Assembly: GCA_003135135.1 (NCBI GenBank)
Contig: PLDK01000035.1
Coordinates: 1 to 64,000, forward strand
Source of the DNA: Deltaproteobacteria bacterium
Lineage (GTDB): Bacteria > Desulfobacterota > Binatia > Binatales > Binataceae
Length of the DNA: 64,000 nt
Direction of reading: 5' to 3'
Made by a program: the position numbers and the translations under genes. Positions 33,867 through 42,856 of this stretch are shown here, piece by piece. The notes beneath the pieces are model-generated. The model was not told where the DNA came from. It saw only the letters and a list, made by a program, of their open reading frames with translations, and did no database searches. Positions within the stretch are counted from its first letter, which is position 1. Every line of letters starts with the position of its first letter.

Positions 33867-36536
33867 TCAGGGGGCGATGCCGGGGGTTACGCCCGCAGTG
33901 GCGGCGGCCGCTGGTGCTGCCGAGACTTTGCCGGCGCCGGAATCCAGCGGCGCGGCAGGCCCCGAGGTAACAAATCGTTGCGACGACGCCGAGTACGGCG
34001 GGGCGCTCGCCGTGGTCGCCGAAGTCGAAGTCGAGTAGCTGGTCGTCGTCCTGTTCATCGAGGTCGGACCGACCTCAGGGCTATTGAAGGGGGTTTCGCT
34101 TTCGCTGCCGTCGGTCGCGGACCCGATTCCGGCGCCCGGATTTTCGGTGCCCGCAGGATACGGAACAGCACCCTCGGGCGCGTTCAGATCGGCCTTGGGA
34201 GAAACAGGAATCGAGAAGCTCGGCTTGTAGATCTGGCGGATCTGCGAGGCGGGCATATCGTGAATTTCCTTGCGGCCGAGCGAGTTGACGAACTCCTGGC
34301 GCTCGTCGAGGGCGAGATCGCGCAGCTGGCTCTTGTTGCGAACTATATGCGGCGTCAGGAAGACGATCAGGTTGTCCTTCTGCTTGTCGCTGCTCTTGTT
34401 GCTGAAAAAGTTTCCGATTACCGGGATGTCGGAAATGAACGGAACGCCCTGATTATCAACCGTATCCTGGCTGGAGAGCAGGCCGCCGATAACCGCGGTG
34501 CGATGGTTCTGGATCATCACGCTGGTCGAGGCGGACCGAATGGTCGTGGTAGGACCTAGCGTGTTGTTCGCGGTGCCGTTGACGACGTTGGAAACTTCCT
34601 CATAGAGGTCGAGCTTGACGTAGTCGCCCTCGGAGACCTGCGGCACGATGTCGAGCGTGATGCCGACGTTCTGGCGCTCGACCGAGTTGAAGATTTGTCC
34701 GGGTAATCCGGCGTTGGCCGCCGACGAGCCGACGAAAGGCAGGTTCTCGCCCACCACGATCATCGCTTCTTCATTGTCGGAGGTGAGCAGAGTCGGCGCG
34801 GAGAGCACGTCGGCATGAGTGTCGGTTTCAAGTGCCATGAGAAGCACGGCATCGCAGGGCAGGCTCACGTTGCCGGTAGTGGTGGTGCTCGTCGTCGTCC
34901 CGGTGGCGGCGGTAGCCGCAGCCAGAGCCGCGGCAGAAACCGTACAGGTGGTATTCGAGGCGAGGCCGAGGCCCAGACCGGTCACACCGAGCGGGTTGGA
35001 AAGCGCACTCTGAAGCTGCCCGAAATCAACCGTGCCGAAGCCGAGTACGCTTCCTCCCCCCACGGCCGCGTTGAAATTGACGCCGATCTGGCGCTGGCGC
35101 TCGGCGCTGACCTCGACGATGACGGCCTGGACGAAAATCTGGACGCGCGGGGTGTCGAGTTCGTCGATAATCTGCTTGAGGGTCTGCCAATCCTGCGGCG
35201 ACGCGCTGATAACCATCGCGTTGGTCGCGGGATCGGCGGTGACATTTACCGGATAAGAGAAATCAACGGTCTTGCCCTGAGAGCTGGCCGACGCCGGACC
35301 GGTGCTGCTCGACGAGCCGCCGCGGCTGATCATCCCGCCGCCGCCACCGCCGCCACCACTGCCGCCGAAGCCGCCGGAGCCGTTCGTACCGCCCATGCTC
35401 GAGCTGCCGCCCATGCTGCCCATCCCGCCCATGCTGCTGCCGCCCATCCCGCCCGAGCTGCCACCCATTCCGCCAAAGCCCGAGCTGCTGCCGCCCATTC
35501 CACCGCTGGCAGCGCTGTTAAAGCTCGAGCGGCCGAGCGATCCCTTGCCTGTTGTGGGCGACATAGTGCTCGGGCCGCCGCCGCCGTTGAGCAGGGTGTT
35601 GAGCACCTGGACCATCTCGAGCGCCTGCGCGTTCTTGAGCCGATAGACGTGGATTCGTGAGGTGGCCATCGGCGGATTAACGTCGAGCTTGGCGACTATT
35701 TCCTGGATCTCACGCATCTGAATCGGCGGCGCCATCACGATAAGGCAATTGGTGCGTTCGTCGGGGATAACCTTGTAACCCGTCCCTGCCCCGCCGGTGG
35801 CCGACGGCGCGACGCCCATTTGAGGCCGTACCCCCTGCGCGCCTGCGCCGGCGCCTTGCATCTTGGCCGTCATGAGCGCATCGATCTCGGGCGCAAGCTC
35901 AGTGGCAAACGCAAGCTTGAGCGGAATCACCACGATGGTCTGCTGTTCGCCGCGCACGTCGAGGCTGCCGATTATCTGCAGCAGTCTTTCGACGTTGTAG
36001 GCGTCGTCGGTGACGATCACGGTGTTGTCCATCGGAAACGCGGCGACCAGACCGTCGTGCGAAACCATCGGCTGGATCACGCTGATCACCGAAGCGGCGT
36101 CGATATTCTTAAGCCGGATCATCCGGGTGACATACTCATCGCCCTTGGTCTCGGCGGGGACTTGCGATTCGGTAAGCGCGGCGGAGGAGCGCACGTTGCG
36201 CGCGGGCACAATCTTGATGATCTTGCCGGCCTGAACGGTGGTGAAGCCTTTTACCTGGAGCGCGGATTGAAAGATCTGGTAGGCCTGATCGGGAGTGACC
36301 TTGCTCGGCGAGATGATGGTGATCTTGCCACGCACGGATTCGTCGATGATGAAGTTGCGGCCGGTGATCTCGCTGATGAACTTGGCAAGAACGGGAATCT
36401 CCACGTTCTGGAAGTTCATCGTAATTGTATTATGCGCAGGTAATTCCGCGGGATCTTCGCCGAACGCGGGGGAGCTAAGGTTGCCGACGCAAATCAGCAG
36501 CGCGGCGGCAAACGCCCCAGCCAAAAGTCGGTTCAT
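33867..36536 (-). CDS. gspD: type II secretion system secretin GspD
   Basis: Outer-membrane channel of type II secretion (889 aa from the chosen start). ATG 36536 has GGAGGAAG upstream and opens a signal peptide (MNRLLAGAFAAALLICVGNL, cleavage after AFG). The N0 domain begins ITMNFQNVEIPVLAKFI, then several N/KH domains and the C-terminal secretin domain with the VPFISDIPVIGNFF motif. A Gly/Ser/Met-rich segment of about 65 residues (GGMGGSS repeats) interrupts the N-domain region, and the last 120 residues are low-complexity Ser/Thr/Pro. No other gsp gene is beside it. Confidence 0.94.
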   Translation of the reverse strand: MNRLLAGAFAAALLICVGNLSSPAFGEDPAELPAHNTITMNFQNVEIPVLAKFISEITGRNFIIDESVRGKITIISPSKVTPDQAYQIFQSALQVKGFTTVQAGKIIKIVPARNVRSSAALTESQVPAETKGDEYVTRMIRLKNIDAASVISVIQPMVSHDGLVAAFPMDNTVIVTDDAYNVERLLQIIGSLDVRGEQQTIVVIPLKLAFATELAPEIDALMTAKMQGAGAGAQGVRPQMGVAPSATGGAGTGYKVIPDERTNCLIVMAPPIQMREIQEIVAKLDVNPPMATSRIHVYRLKNAQALEMVQVLNTLLNGGGGPSTMSPTTGKGSLGRSSFNSAASGGMGGSSSGFGGMGGSSGGMGGSSMGGMGSMGGSSSMGGTNGSGGFGGSGGGGGGGGMISRGGSSSSTGPASASSQGKTVDFSYPVNVTADPATNAMVISASPQDWQTLKQIIDELDTPRVQIFVQAVIVEVSAERQRQIGVNFNAAVGGGSVLGFGTVDFGQLQSALSNPLGVTGLGLGLASNTTCTVSAAALAAATAATGTTTSTTTTGNVSLPCDAVLLMALETDTHADVLSAPTLLTSDNEEAMIVVGENLPFVGSSAANAGLPGQIFNSVERQNVGITLDIVPQVSEGDYVKLDLYEEVSNVVNGTANNTLGPTTTIRSASTSVMIQNHRTAVIGGLLSSQDTVDNQGVPFISDIPVIGNFFSNKSSDKQKDNLIVFLTPHIVRNKSQLRDLALDERQEFVNSLGRKEIHDMPASQIRQIYKPSFSIPVSPKADLNAPEGAVPYPAGTENPGAGIGSATDGSESETPFNSPEVGPTSMNRTTTSYSTSTSATTASAPPYSASSQRFVTSGPAAPLDSGAGKVSAAPAAAATAGVTPGIAP

Positions 36537-36705
36537 CCGGACTTCCTCCGCATTTCGGGTCAAAACGTCGTGAGCATATTTCACGGCCGCTGCGCAGCGC
36601 AACCCGGAATTGTTGCAATGGCCGCGAGCCTCGGCGACTATGACGATCACCGAGACGATCTCCGACCCGATTTGATTCAACCGAACACAGAAGAAAGGAA
36701 AGAAC

Positions 36706-36850
36706 CGGGTCCCTTCGCTGCGCTCAGGATGACCCCAAAAGAAAGTTCTCACAGGCCGAAGCCCGCATCCCGCGGCGGTGCCGATTCTCTCAGCCCTGCG
36801 GTGCAGGGGTCACCCCTGCAAACCCACGGCGGGTTTCGCATACAATTTTA
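36706..36850 (+). repeat. composite intergenic repeat, full copy 1
   Basis: Four blocks in order. (1) TCCCTTCGCTGCGCTCAGGATGAC at 36709-36732. (2) GCCCGCATCCCGCGG at 36761-36775. (3) The palindrome TGCAGGGGTCACCCCTGCA at 36802-36820. (4) AAACCCACGGCGGGTTTCGCATACAATTTTA at 36820-36850, with a 6-bp hairpin. The same order recurs at 41750-41875. It fills much of the 326-bp gap between divergent gspD and lolC, which otherwise holds no gene. Block 4 ends 13 bp before the lolC start. Confidence 0.8.
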
Positions 36851-36862
36851 AATGGTGACGCG

Positions 36863-38143
36863 TTGCGCTACGAATTCCTGATTGGCCTGCGATATTTGCG
36901 CGCGCGGCGGCGCGAACGGTTCGTCTCGCTTATCGCGATCATCTCGCTGGCCGGGATAGCCTTTGGGACGTTCGCGTTGTCGCTGGCGCTATCGGTGATG
37001 AGCGGATTCGAGAACAATCTGCGCGGCCTGTTGCTCACGTTTACGCCGCAGATAACCATCGAGCGCAGCGACCGCGGGGTGTGGAATCCCGCCGAGCTCG
37101 AGAATCGGATCGCCGCGCTGCCGGGAGTGGCGGCGTCGGCGCCGTTCGTCACCTCGCAGGTGATGGCGGTCTCGAGCACGGACTCGGGCGGCGCGGGCCT
37201 CGTGTCTGGCGGAATTATCCGCGGGGTCCAGCCGCACAACAATGCGGTGCTCAAGGAACTAAGCGACACGCTGGAGAACGGGACGCTCGCGGACCTCGAG
37301 ACGACGCATCCGGTGACGATCGTGGACAAAGGCGTCAAGCGCCAGGTCGAACTGCCCGGCGCGATCATCGGCAAATCGCTGGCGTTCGAGCTTGGGGTAA
37401 GGCCGGGCGACCCGGTAATCCTGATTTCGCCGGCGAGTCTGGGAACCGGAATCGGGCCTCCGCGCCTCAAGCGATTCGTGGTGACCGGGTTCTTTCACTC
37501 GGGCATGTACGAGTTCGATTCCACGCTGATCTTCGTCGCATTGAAGGACGGACGCGCGTTGCTGGCCGACGATGCGTCGCTCGAAAGCGGGCTCGAGTTG
37601 CGGCTGGTAAACATGTTCGACGCGCCGGCGATTCGCGGCCGGATCGCGGCGATGGCGGGGCGTGACTTCGAAGTCTCCGATTGGACCACGGCCAACGCGC
37701 CGCTGTTCTCCGCGCTCAAGCTGGAGAAGTTCACCTATTTCATGGTGCTGCTGCTGATCGTGCTGGTGGCGGCCTTCAACATTATTGCGACGCAGGTGAT
37801 GGTGGTGATGGAGCGGCGCAAGGAGATTGCGATCCTGCGCACGATGGGTGCGCGCGCGGCGTCGATTGCGGCAATCTTTCTGTGCCAGGGCGCGGCGCTG
37901 GGCGTGGTCGGCACGATCTTGGGCGATGGCGCCGGGTTCGTGACGGCGTACCTGGTAGGCAGGTATCATTTGATTCATCTGCCGGCCGACATGTTCATGG
38001 TGAACGCGGTGCCGGTGGAGCTGAATCCATGGAACTTCATCGCGGTTGCGGCGGCGACGATCGTGCTATGCCTGCTGGCGTCGATCTACCCGGCATTGCA
38101 GGCGGCGAGGCTCTCGCCGGTCGAGGTGATTCGCTATGAGTGA
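36863..38143 (+). CDS. lolC: lipoprotein-releasing ABC transporter permease LolC/LolE
   Basis: Inner-membrane permease of the LolCDE-type system that releases outer-membrane lipoproteins to LolA (426 aa). N-terminal YEFLIGLRYLRARRRERFVSLIAIISLAGIAFG is typical, with a large periplasmic domain (about residues 45-270) and three C-terminal transmembrane segments. The start is TTG; no other start is in frame nearby. It overlaps lolD by 8 bp. One permease gene suggests a homodimeric LolF-like form, an inference. Confidence 0.93.
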   Translation: MRYEFLIGLRYLRARRRERFVSLIAIISLAGIAFGTFALSLALSVMSGFENNLRGLLLTFTPQITIERSDRGVWNPAELENRIAALPGVAASAPFVTSQVMAVSSTDSGGAGLVSGGIIRGVQPHNNAVLKELSDTLENGTLADLETTHPVTIVDKGVKRQVELPGAIIGKSLAFELGVRPGDPVILISPASLGTGIGPPRLKRFVVTGFFHSGMYEFDSTLIFVALKDGRALLADDASLESGLELRLVNMFDAPAIRGRIAAMAGRDFEVSDWTTANAPLFSALKLEKFTYFMVLLLIVLVAAFNIIATQVMVVMERRKEIAILRTMGARAASIAAIFLCQGAALGVVGTILGDGAGFVTAYLVGRYHLIHLPADMFMVNAVPVELNPWNFIAVAAATIVLCLLASIYPALQAARLSPVEVIRYE

Positions 38144-38891
38144 GGGGCGAGGCGCGGCGGGATCGAAAGCAAAACCCAACAATCCCAACGGGCGTCTGAT
38201 CGAGGTGCGCGGCCTCGACAAGACATTCTATGACGCCGATCGTGAGATTCGTGTGCTGCACGGTCTCGATCTGACCGTCCAGGCCGGCGACGAGATCGCC
38301 ATCGTCGGTCAATCGGGAACCGGCAAATCCACCCTGCTCCATATCATGGGGAGCCTCGAAGAGCCGACCGCGGGCAAGATTTATTTCGAGGGCGAGGATT
38401 TGTTCGCGCTCGATCAGAAATCGCTGGCGGAGTTCCGCAACCTGAAACTCGGCTTCGTTTTCCAGTTCCATTACCTGCTGGCTGACTTCACGGCGCTGGA
38501 AAACGTGATGATGCCGGCGTTGATCAGCCGCATCAACGACGCCGAAGCGAGCCGGCGGGCGGCCGAGATGCTGGAGATCGTCGGGCTGGGCAACAAGCTC
38601 CGCCGCCGGCCGGCGGAACTCTCCGGCGGCGAACAGCAGCGCGTCGCGGTGGCGCGCGCGGTGGTCCTGCGGCCCAAGCTGCTGCTCGCCGACGAGCCGA
38701 CCGGCAATCTCGATCCGCATACCGCCGAAGAAGTCCACGAGCTGTTTCACAAGCTCAATCGCGAGCTCGGGATCACGCTGGTGATCGCAACCCATAACGA
38801 GCAGTTGACGCGCAGCGTCGGACGCGCGCTGCGGCTGTATGAAGGAAAGCTGGTGGACGAGCGCCCGCCGGGGCCATCCCCTGCCCCCTGA
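38136..38891 (+). CDS. lolD: lipoprotein-releasing ABC transporter ATP-binding protein LolD
   Basis: ATPase of the lipoprotein release complex, 251 aa. Walker A GQSGTGKST, signature LSGGEQQRVAVARA, and Walker B LLLADEPTGNLD are present. A 20-residue Lys/Asn-rich N-terminal extension precedes LIEVRGLDKTFY. It overlaps the lolC-type permease gene by 8 bp. Confidence 0.95.
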   Translation: MSEGRGAAGSKAKPNNPNGRLIEVRGLDKTFYDADREIRVLHGLDLTVQAGDEIAIVGQSGTGKSTLLHIMGSLEEPTAGKIYFEGEDLFALDQKSLAEFRNLKLGFVFQFHYLLADFTALENVMMPALISRINDAEASRRAAEMLEIVGLGNKLRRRPAELSGGEQQRVAVARAVVLRPKLLLADEPTGNLDPHTAEEVHELFHKLNRELGITLVIATHNEQLTRSVGRALRLYEGKLVDERPPGPSPAP

Positions 38892-38898
38892 GACTCGA

Positions 38899-38917
38899 AG
38901 GGCCCTGTAAGGGCCCT
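38899..38917. terminator. short hairpin between convergent genes (possible bidirectional terminator)
   Basis: AGGGCCC, TGTAA, GGGCCCT: a 7-bp GC-rich stem just after the lolD stop and before the stop of the opposing small gene. No long T-run on either strand, so efficiency is doubtful. Confidence 0.4.
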
Positions 38918-38924
38918 ATCCAGT

Positions 38925-39278
38925 TTAATACGGGGCGCTGTGTGGTGATGCGACCGCTTTGTCCACCTCGCTCAGCGGGAAGTCCTCGCCCTTGTTGAGC
39001 TTGTCCATCAGGTGTTTGATTTCATCAATCTTGTTGTCGTAGGTGGCCTGCGTCAGCGGTTCCTGCGACCATCCCTGGCGCGCGATCTTGTCGTGCTGCT
39101 TGGCATCCTGAAGCTTTTTCATTAGTGCCGCTTTGTCAGCCGGCGACAGGCTCGATGCCATCGGCGCGCTCGCCGCCATACCCGGTGCCGGCTGCGCAAA
39201 CGATACCCCATGCTGCACGGGAGCACTCATCCCGGCCAACGCTATCAATGCTACAATCGCGGTCTTCCGCATGCCCAT
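38925..39278 (-). CDS. small exported protein of unknown function
   Basis: 117-aa protein that I do not recognise. The start at 39278 has GGAGGAAGG upstream and leads into a signal peptide (MRKTAIVALIALAGMSAPVQ, cleavage near SFAQ). The mature part is charged and helical: PADKAALMKKLQDAKQHDKIARQG, then IDEIKHLMDKLNKGEDFPLSEVDKA. The regular heptad-like spacing suggests a helical hairpin. It is monocistronic and convergent with lolD. Confidence 0.75.
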   Translation of the reverse strand: MGMRKTAIVALIALAGMSAPVQHGVSFAQPAPGMAASAPMASSLSPADKAALMKKLQDAKQHDKIARQGWSQEPLTQATYDNKIDEIKHLMDKLNKGEDFPLSEVDKAVASPHSAPY

Positions 39279-39434
39279 GATTTTTCCTTCCTCCCGATGG
39301 TCGCGTCCGAATATTGGCCGCACCAGTTGGTCAGTCGTGCCAAATCAAGGTTACCGAGGCATTAACGGCTGGTTGACGCCAAGTGAAATTGTCAAATCGT
39401 GATCGCGCCGCGCGATTGTTCCCCGCGCCACGGG

Positions 39435-40421
39435 CTACTTGCCCAGCGTGATCAGCATGGGGACGTTGAGCAATGTCTTGCTGCCGTCGATTTTTACAAT
39501 TGGCGCCGTGTCGTTGTCACCGGGGACCGGCGGCGCGAACTTGCAGACGCTGCTCAAGCCGGAACCGGAATTCGAGACGTAAACGTAGCCGTGCGAATCG
39601 ACCGCGACGCCCTGCGGTTTATCGAGTTCGGTATTGCTTCCGGCGATCGTCGCGATCGGTGGGGTATCGGCCAGCGGCCCGGCCGCCAGCGGCGCGTATT
39701 CCGTAACGCTGTCATTGCCGGAGTTGGCAACGTAGATGTTGCCGTTGCGGTCCAGCGCGATTCCCACCGGGGAGTTCAGGACGGTTGAGCCGCCGCCGAT
39801 CGACGCGTTCGGCTCAACGTTATTGCTGCCGGCCGCAGGCGACGCGAATTCCTCCACCGTCTGGCTGAAATTATTCACCACGAAAATGTTGTTGCTTGAA
39901 TCGACCACGATTCCTTCGGGAACACTGAGCCCGGTATCGGCTCCGCCGATAGTGGCAGTCGGCGCCGGATCGTTGTTGCCCGGCGCGAGCGGTGCGAACT
40001 CCTCGACCGAGTTCACGTAGGGATCGCTGTTGGTGACATAGACGTTATCTTTTGAATCGAGCGCAATTCCGAAGGGGTACACCATCGCCGTCGTCGTGCC
40101 GGTAATCTCCGCGCTGGGGGTCGCGTCGCCTTTTTTACTGGGAGAATACTTGGTGACGACGCCGGGCCACACGTCGCCCACAACGAACACGTTACCGTGC
40201 TTATCGACCGCGACGCCCTGGGGATTCGATAACTCCGTCTTCGCGCCTAAAATTTGCCGCTTGGGCTCGATGTCGGCCTTCTTGCCGGGATTATAGATCG
40301 TTACCGAATAGTTGCCGGTGTTTACGACATACAGTGTGTCGCCGGCTAGGGCACGGCTTGCGCCCGCAAGCATCACCAATGCGGGTACGATTGTCAGCAG
40401 AGCACGGACCGTAAATCTCAT
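39435..40421 (-). CDS. exported NHL-repeat beta-propeller protein
   Basis: 328-aa secreted protein. The start at 40421 has GGGAG upstream and opens a signal peptide (cleavage after SRALA). The mature part is built of about six to seven repeats of about 45 residues with patterns such as PQGVAVDKHGNVFVV, PFGIALDSKDNVYVTN and PVGIALDRNGNIYVANSG. This is the NHL/SMP-30-like propeller signature. Such proteins bind ligands or other proteins; no catalytic site is evident. Confidence 0.85.
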   Translation of the reverse strand: MRFTVRALLTIVPALVMLAGASRALAGDTLYVVNTGNYSVTIYNPGKKADIEPKRQILGAKTELSNPQGVAVDKHGNVFVVGDVWPGVVTKYSPSKKGDATPSAEITGTTTAMVYPFGIALDSKDNVYVTNSDPYVNSVEEFAPLAPGNNDPAPTATIGGADTGLSVPEGIVVDSSNNIFVVNNFSQTVEEFASPAAGSNNVEPNASIGGGSTVLNSPVGIALDRNGNIYVANSGNDSVTEYAPLAAGPLADTPPIATIAGSNTELDKPQGVAVDSHGYVYVSNSGSGLSSVCKFAPPVPGDNDTAPIVKIDGSKTLLNVPMLITLGK

Positions 40422-40565
40422 CGGAAAAATCCCACTCCCATGATCCGCGAGCTGATCGAATCGGGCGCTCATCTACCACACGATGGCAAGATTCCGTAAT
40501 CCCACCCGCCGCCGCGTAGTCGCGAAAAGATGCGTTGCGCAGATTTTCGCGTCTTCTCAATACCG

Positions 40566-40626
40566 GGTGCAGGGGTCACCCCTGCCCAGGGAAGCGCGAA
40601 ACCCACGGCGGGTTTCGCATACAATT
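40566..40626 (+). repeat. composite intergenic repeat, partial copy (blocks 3 and 4)
   Basis: GTGCAGGGGTCACCCCTGC (40567-40585), then CGAAACCCACGGCGGGTTTCGCATACAATT. The last 24 bases match the copy at 36706-36850 exactly, but here the two blocks are 11 bp further apart. It lies in the 250-bp gap between the NHL gene start and the esterase-like stop; no gene is seen in that gap. Confidence 0.8.
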
Positions 40627-40671
40627 AAGTTCCTCTTGACTTAGCTCGGCTTCAACGCGCGTGACCCCTGC

Positions 40672-41583
40672 TCACCGCTGCCCCCTGCCTTTTCCGCCGG
40701 GTGCCGCAACCATCATCTTGATAAGCTCTTCCGTGATTCTCGGCTCCAGTCCCTCGGTGTGGCCCTTATCCAGGCGCACGACGTCGGCGATCAGGCGTCC
40801 GCCTCGGGCTTTGGGATAGAGATATACTTCGGTCCTGCCCGGCCGAGGCGACAGACCCCAGGCCCGGTTCGATTTCCCTTCGCGGATGGTGTCATAGATT
40901 TGGCCGGGCTCGTCATCGACCACATCGGCCAGCCTTACCCGCGTGCCGGCCCCGTATTTGTCGGCCCATGGCGAAGTCGATGGCAGCGCGACCATCTCAT
41001 GCTCGCCCGTCGCGAAGATGAAGGAGATGTCGCAGTCGGGCGCCGTGGCGCGGCCTGGCCGGGGTGCGTCGCCTCCCTGGGACGGCATCGGGGGCATCGG
41101 CGCACCCATGACGGGGACGAAGAAGGACGCCGGGAGCTCGATCGGCCCGATCCGCCCGCCAGAGAGGCTGAGCCAGCCGTCGACTCGGTCCTTGAAGAAG
41201 TCGTCACCGAGGATGCGGTTCGCCGTCATGCCGCCCTGGGAATGGCCAACGAGCCAGAACGAGGCGATATTGTCCTTCCCATACCTGTCGAACACATAGT
41301 CCACGATATTGCGCAGATGGGCGTCATCCGCCTTTCCCACCCAGTGCCGAAACGGTTCCTTGGTGGCCGCCGACGGCGTGGCTATTACCAGCCGATACTT
41401 CTCTTTGTATTGGTAGGCCGGAAAGTAGGCGCGCTGCCATGCGCCGATCGAACCACCCCCGTGCAGGCTTAAGAGGAACACCACCTTGTCGCCGGGCTTA
41501 AGGTCGTCCGGATCGTCCAGATAGAACTTGCGACCGGTCTTTTCGTCCACCGCGCTGATACTGCCCACGCTCGTTTCCTCCAA
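40672..41583 (-). CDS. alpha/beta-hydrolase, PHB depolymerase/esterase-like
   Basis: 303-aa alpha/beta-hydrolase fold protein. The oxyanion-side motif SLHGGG is near residue 41, the nucleophile elbow GHSQGG near 114-119, and a C-terminal GHTEG may give the catalytic His. The overall pattern is that of esterase/poly(3-hydroxybutyrate) depolymerase family proteins. No signal peptide is seen, so it is probably cytoplasmic. Substrate unknown. It stands alone between two repeat-containing gaps. Confidence 0.72.
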   Translation of the reverse strand: MEETSVGSISAVDEKTGRKFYLDDPDDLKPGDKVVFLLSLHGGGSIGAWQRAYFPAYQYKEKYRLVIATPSAATKEPFRHWVGKADDAHLRNIVDYVFDRYGKDNIASFWLVGHSQGGMTANRILGDDFFKDRVDGWLSLSGGRIGPIELPASFFVPVMGAPMPPMPSQGGDAPRPGRATAPDCDISFIFATGEHEMVALPSTSPWADKYGAGTRVRLADVVDDEPGQIYDTIREGKSNRAWGLSPRPGRTEVYLYPKARGGRLIADVVRLDKGHTEGLEPRITEELIKMMVAAPGGKGRGQR

Positions 41584-41749
41584 CCCGCCGGCTTAAGCCG
41601 TGATGTCCGGTTAACTCTCCGGCTTCACCTCGCCTTCTAGTCTCAAGCAGCCTCCCCGGCAAGGTCTTATCCCGGCCTTGCCCCACGATCGGCCTCCTTG
41701 TATCTGTGAAAGCAGAGACGAGGTAACCACCCCCTTCCCACTTCTAAAA

Positions 41750-41875
41750 GGGTCCTTCGAGTACTCAGGATAAACTCCGCCCGCATCCCGCGGCCGGGGC
41801 CGCGCGCGACAACGGAGCGCGGCCTTAACGGTGGGTGCAGGGCTCAGCCCTGCCACGGTGGGTTTCACATTCATT
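41750..41875 (+). repeat. composite intergenic repeat, full copy 2 (diverged)
   Basis: Blocks in the same order as at 36706. (1) GGTCCTTCGAGTACTCAGGATAA at 41751-41773. (2) GCCCGCATCCCGCGG exact at 41779-41793. (3) GCAGGGCTCAGCCCTGC at 41837-41853. (4) CACGGTGGGTTTCACATTCATT at 41854-41875. Compensating changes keep the block 3 palindrome perfect. It occupies the middle of the 457-bp gap 41584-42040. That gap also has GAAGCGCAAGCGCTTC (41949-41964), a 7-bp hairpin, and no recognisable gene. Confidence 0.75.
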
Positions 41876-42040
41876 TGGCGCTGGGCGTTTGCCGCCGGCG
41901 CCTTCCACCTGAGATTCGAGCCAGTCAGGCGGCGCGGATGATGAGGAGGAAGCGCAAGCGCTTCATGCTGACGACTCGGTAGCTATAAGTTCGCTTGCGC
42001 GAGCGCGGTTTGGGAGTAGCCGGAGTGCAACGCTGGGTAG

Positions 42041-42637
42041 TTATTTCCCGCCGTGCTGGATGTATTGTCCGACGGTCCACAGCGTCCTCATGAAGGTGTT
42101 GATGCCGGCGCCCTTGCGCATGAACTCGGGCGCCTTTACCCCCAACGCCTTGCTCGGGTCGGCCGACACGCTCACGTAGCGAATTTCCGTCGATTTCCCA
42201 TCCTTTGACGGGCTCAAAACGTAATCCGCGTGGAACTTGACCGGCGCGTTGGCGGTGCTCTCGGCCGTGATGGTCTGCTTGCCCGGGTCGAACGTGAATT
42301 TTACCACGAGCGGTTTCGTGCCCGGGTTGATACCCGTCGCTCCATGGTACTCGACCACTTTGCCCGTGGCGCTATTCGACAGTACCTTGACGCTCGTGAT
42401 CTCCGCAGCGTACTTGCTGAGCTTCTCGGGATTAGTCAGTGCCTCGTAGACTTTCGCTTCAGGTGCGTTCAGGCTCGCGGCCAATTCGAGGCGCATGTTG
42501 CCGTCCTTGTCCATCGAGCTCTTCTCATTCTCGAAGTTCGGTTGGATGTCATCCGCGTACGCTCGAGTTCCCAAAAACGTCAAGAGTGTCAGACCAAGCA
42601 TCAAAATCGTCAACGAACGCGCGAACCTCGAAGACAT
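42041..42637 (-). CDS. exported SRPBCC/START-like fold protein
   Basis: 198-aa protein with a signal peptide (MSSRFARSLTILMLGLTLLT, cleavage after RAYA). It then has an SRPBCC-type pattern: LAASLNAPEAKVYEALTNPEKLSKYAAEI and later FMRKGAGINTFMRTLWTVGQ. The START/SRPBCC fold binds hydrophobic ligands; a periplasmic lipid-binding role is inference. The start at 42637 has GGAAGGGG upstream. It is monocistronic. Confidence 0.72.
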   Translation of the reverse strand: MSSRFARSLTILMLGLTLLTFLGTRAYADDIQPNFENEKSSMDKDGNMRLELAASLNAPEAKVYEALTNPEKLSKYAAEITSVKVLSNSATGKVVEYHGATGINPGTKPLVVKFTFDPGKQTITAESTANAPVKFHADYVLSPSKDGKSTEIRYVSVSADPSKALGVKAPEFMRKGAGINTFMRTLWTVGQYIQHGGK

Positions 42638-42856
42638 TATGGTTCCCCTTCCGAGAAGATCTGTTCGGTTATCGGCGGCGTGAATTCTGAAGCACGGCCG
42701 CCCGCCGGTCAAGGGATCGCTGCCAGGATCTCATTCGCCGCGCCGTGGCCGCGATCGCCCTGTCCCTGAGGTTTTAGCCCGGTCCTGGCCCACCGTGTTT
42801 CGCCGCCGCCGCCCGAGAAAAGTTCAACGCAAGCACGAGCGGTCTCGCTCACGACA

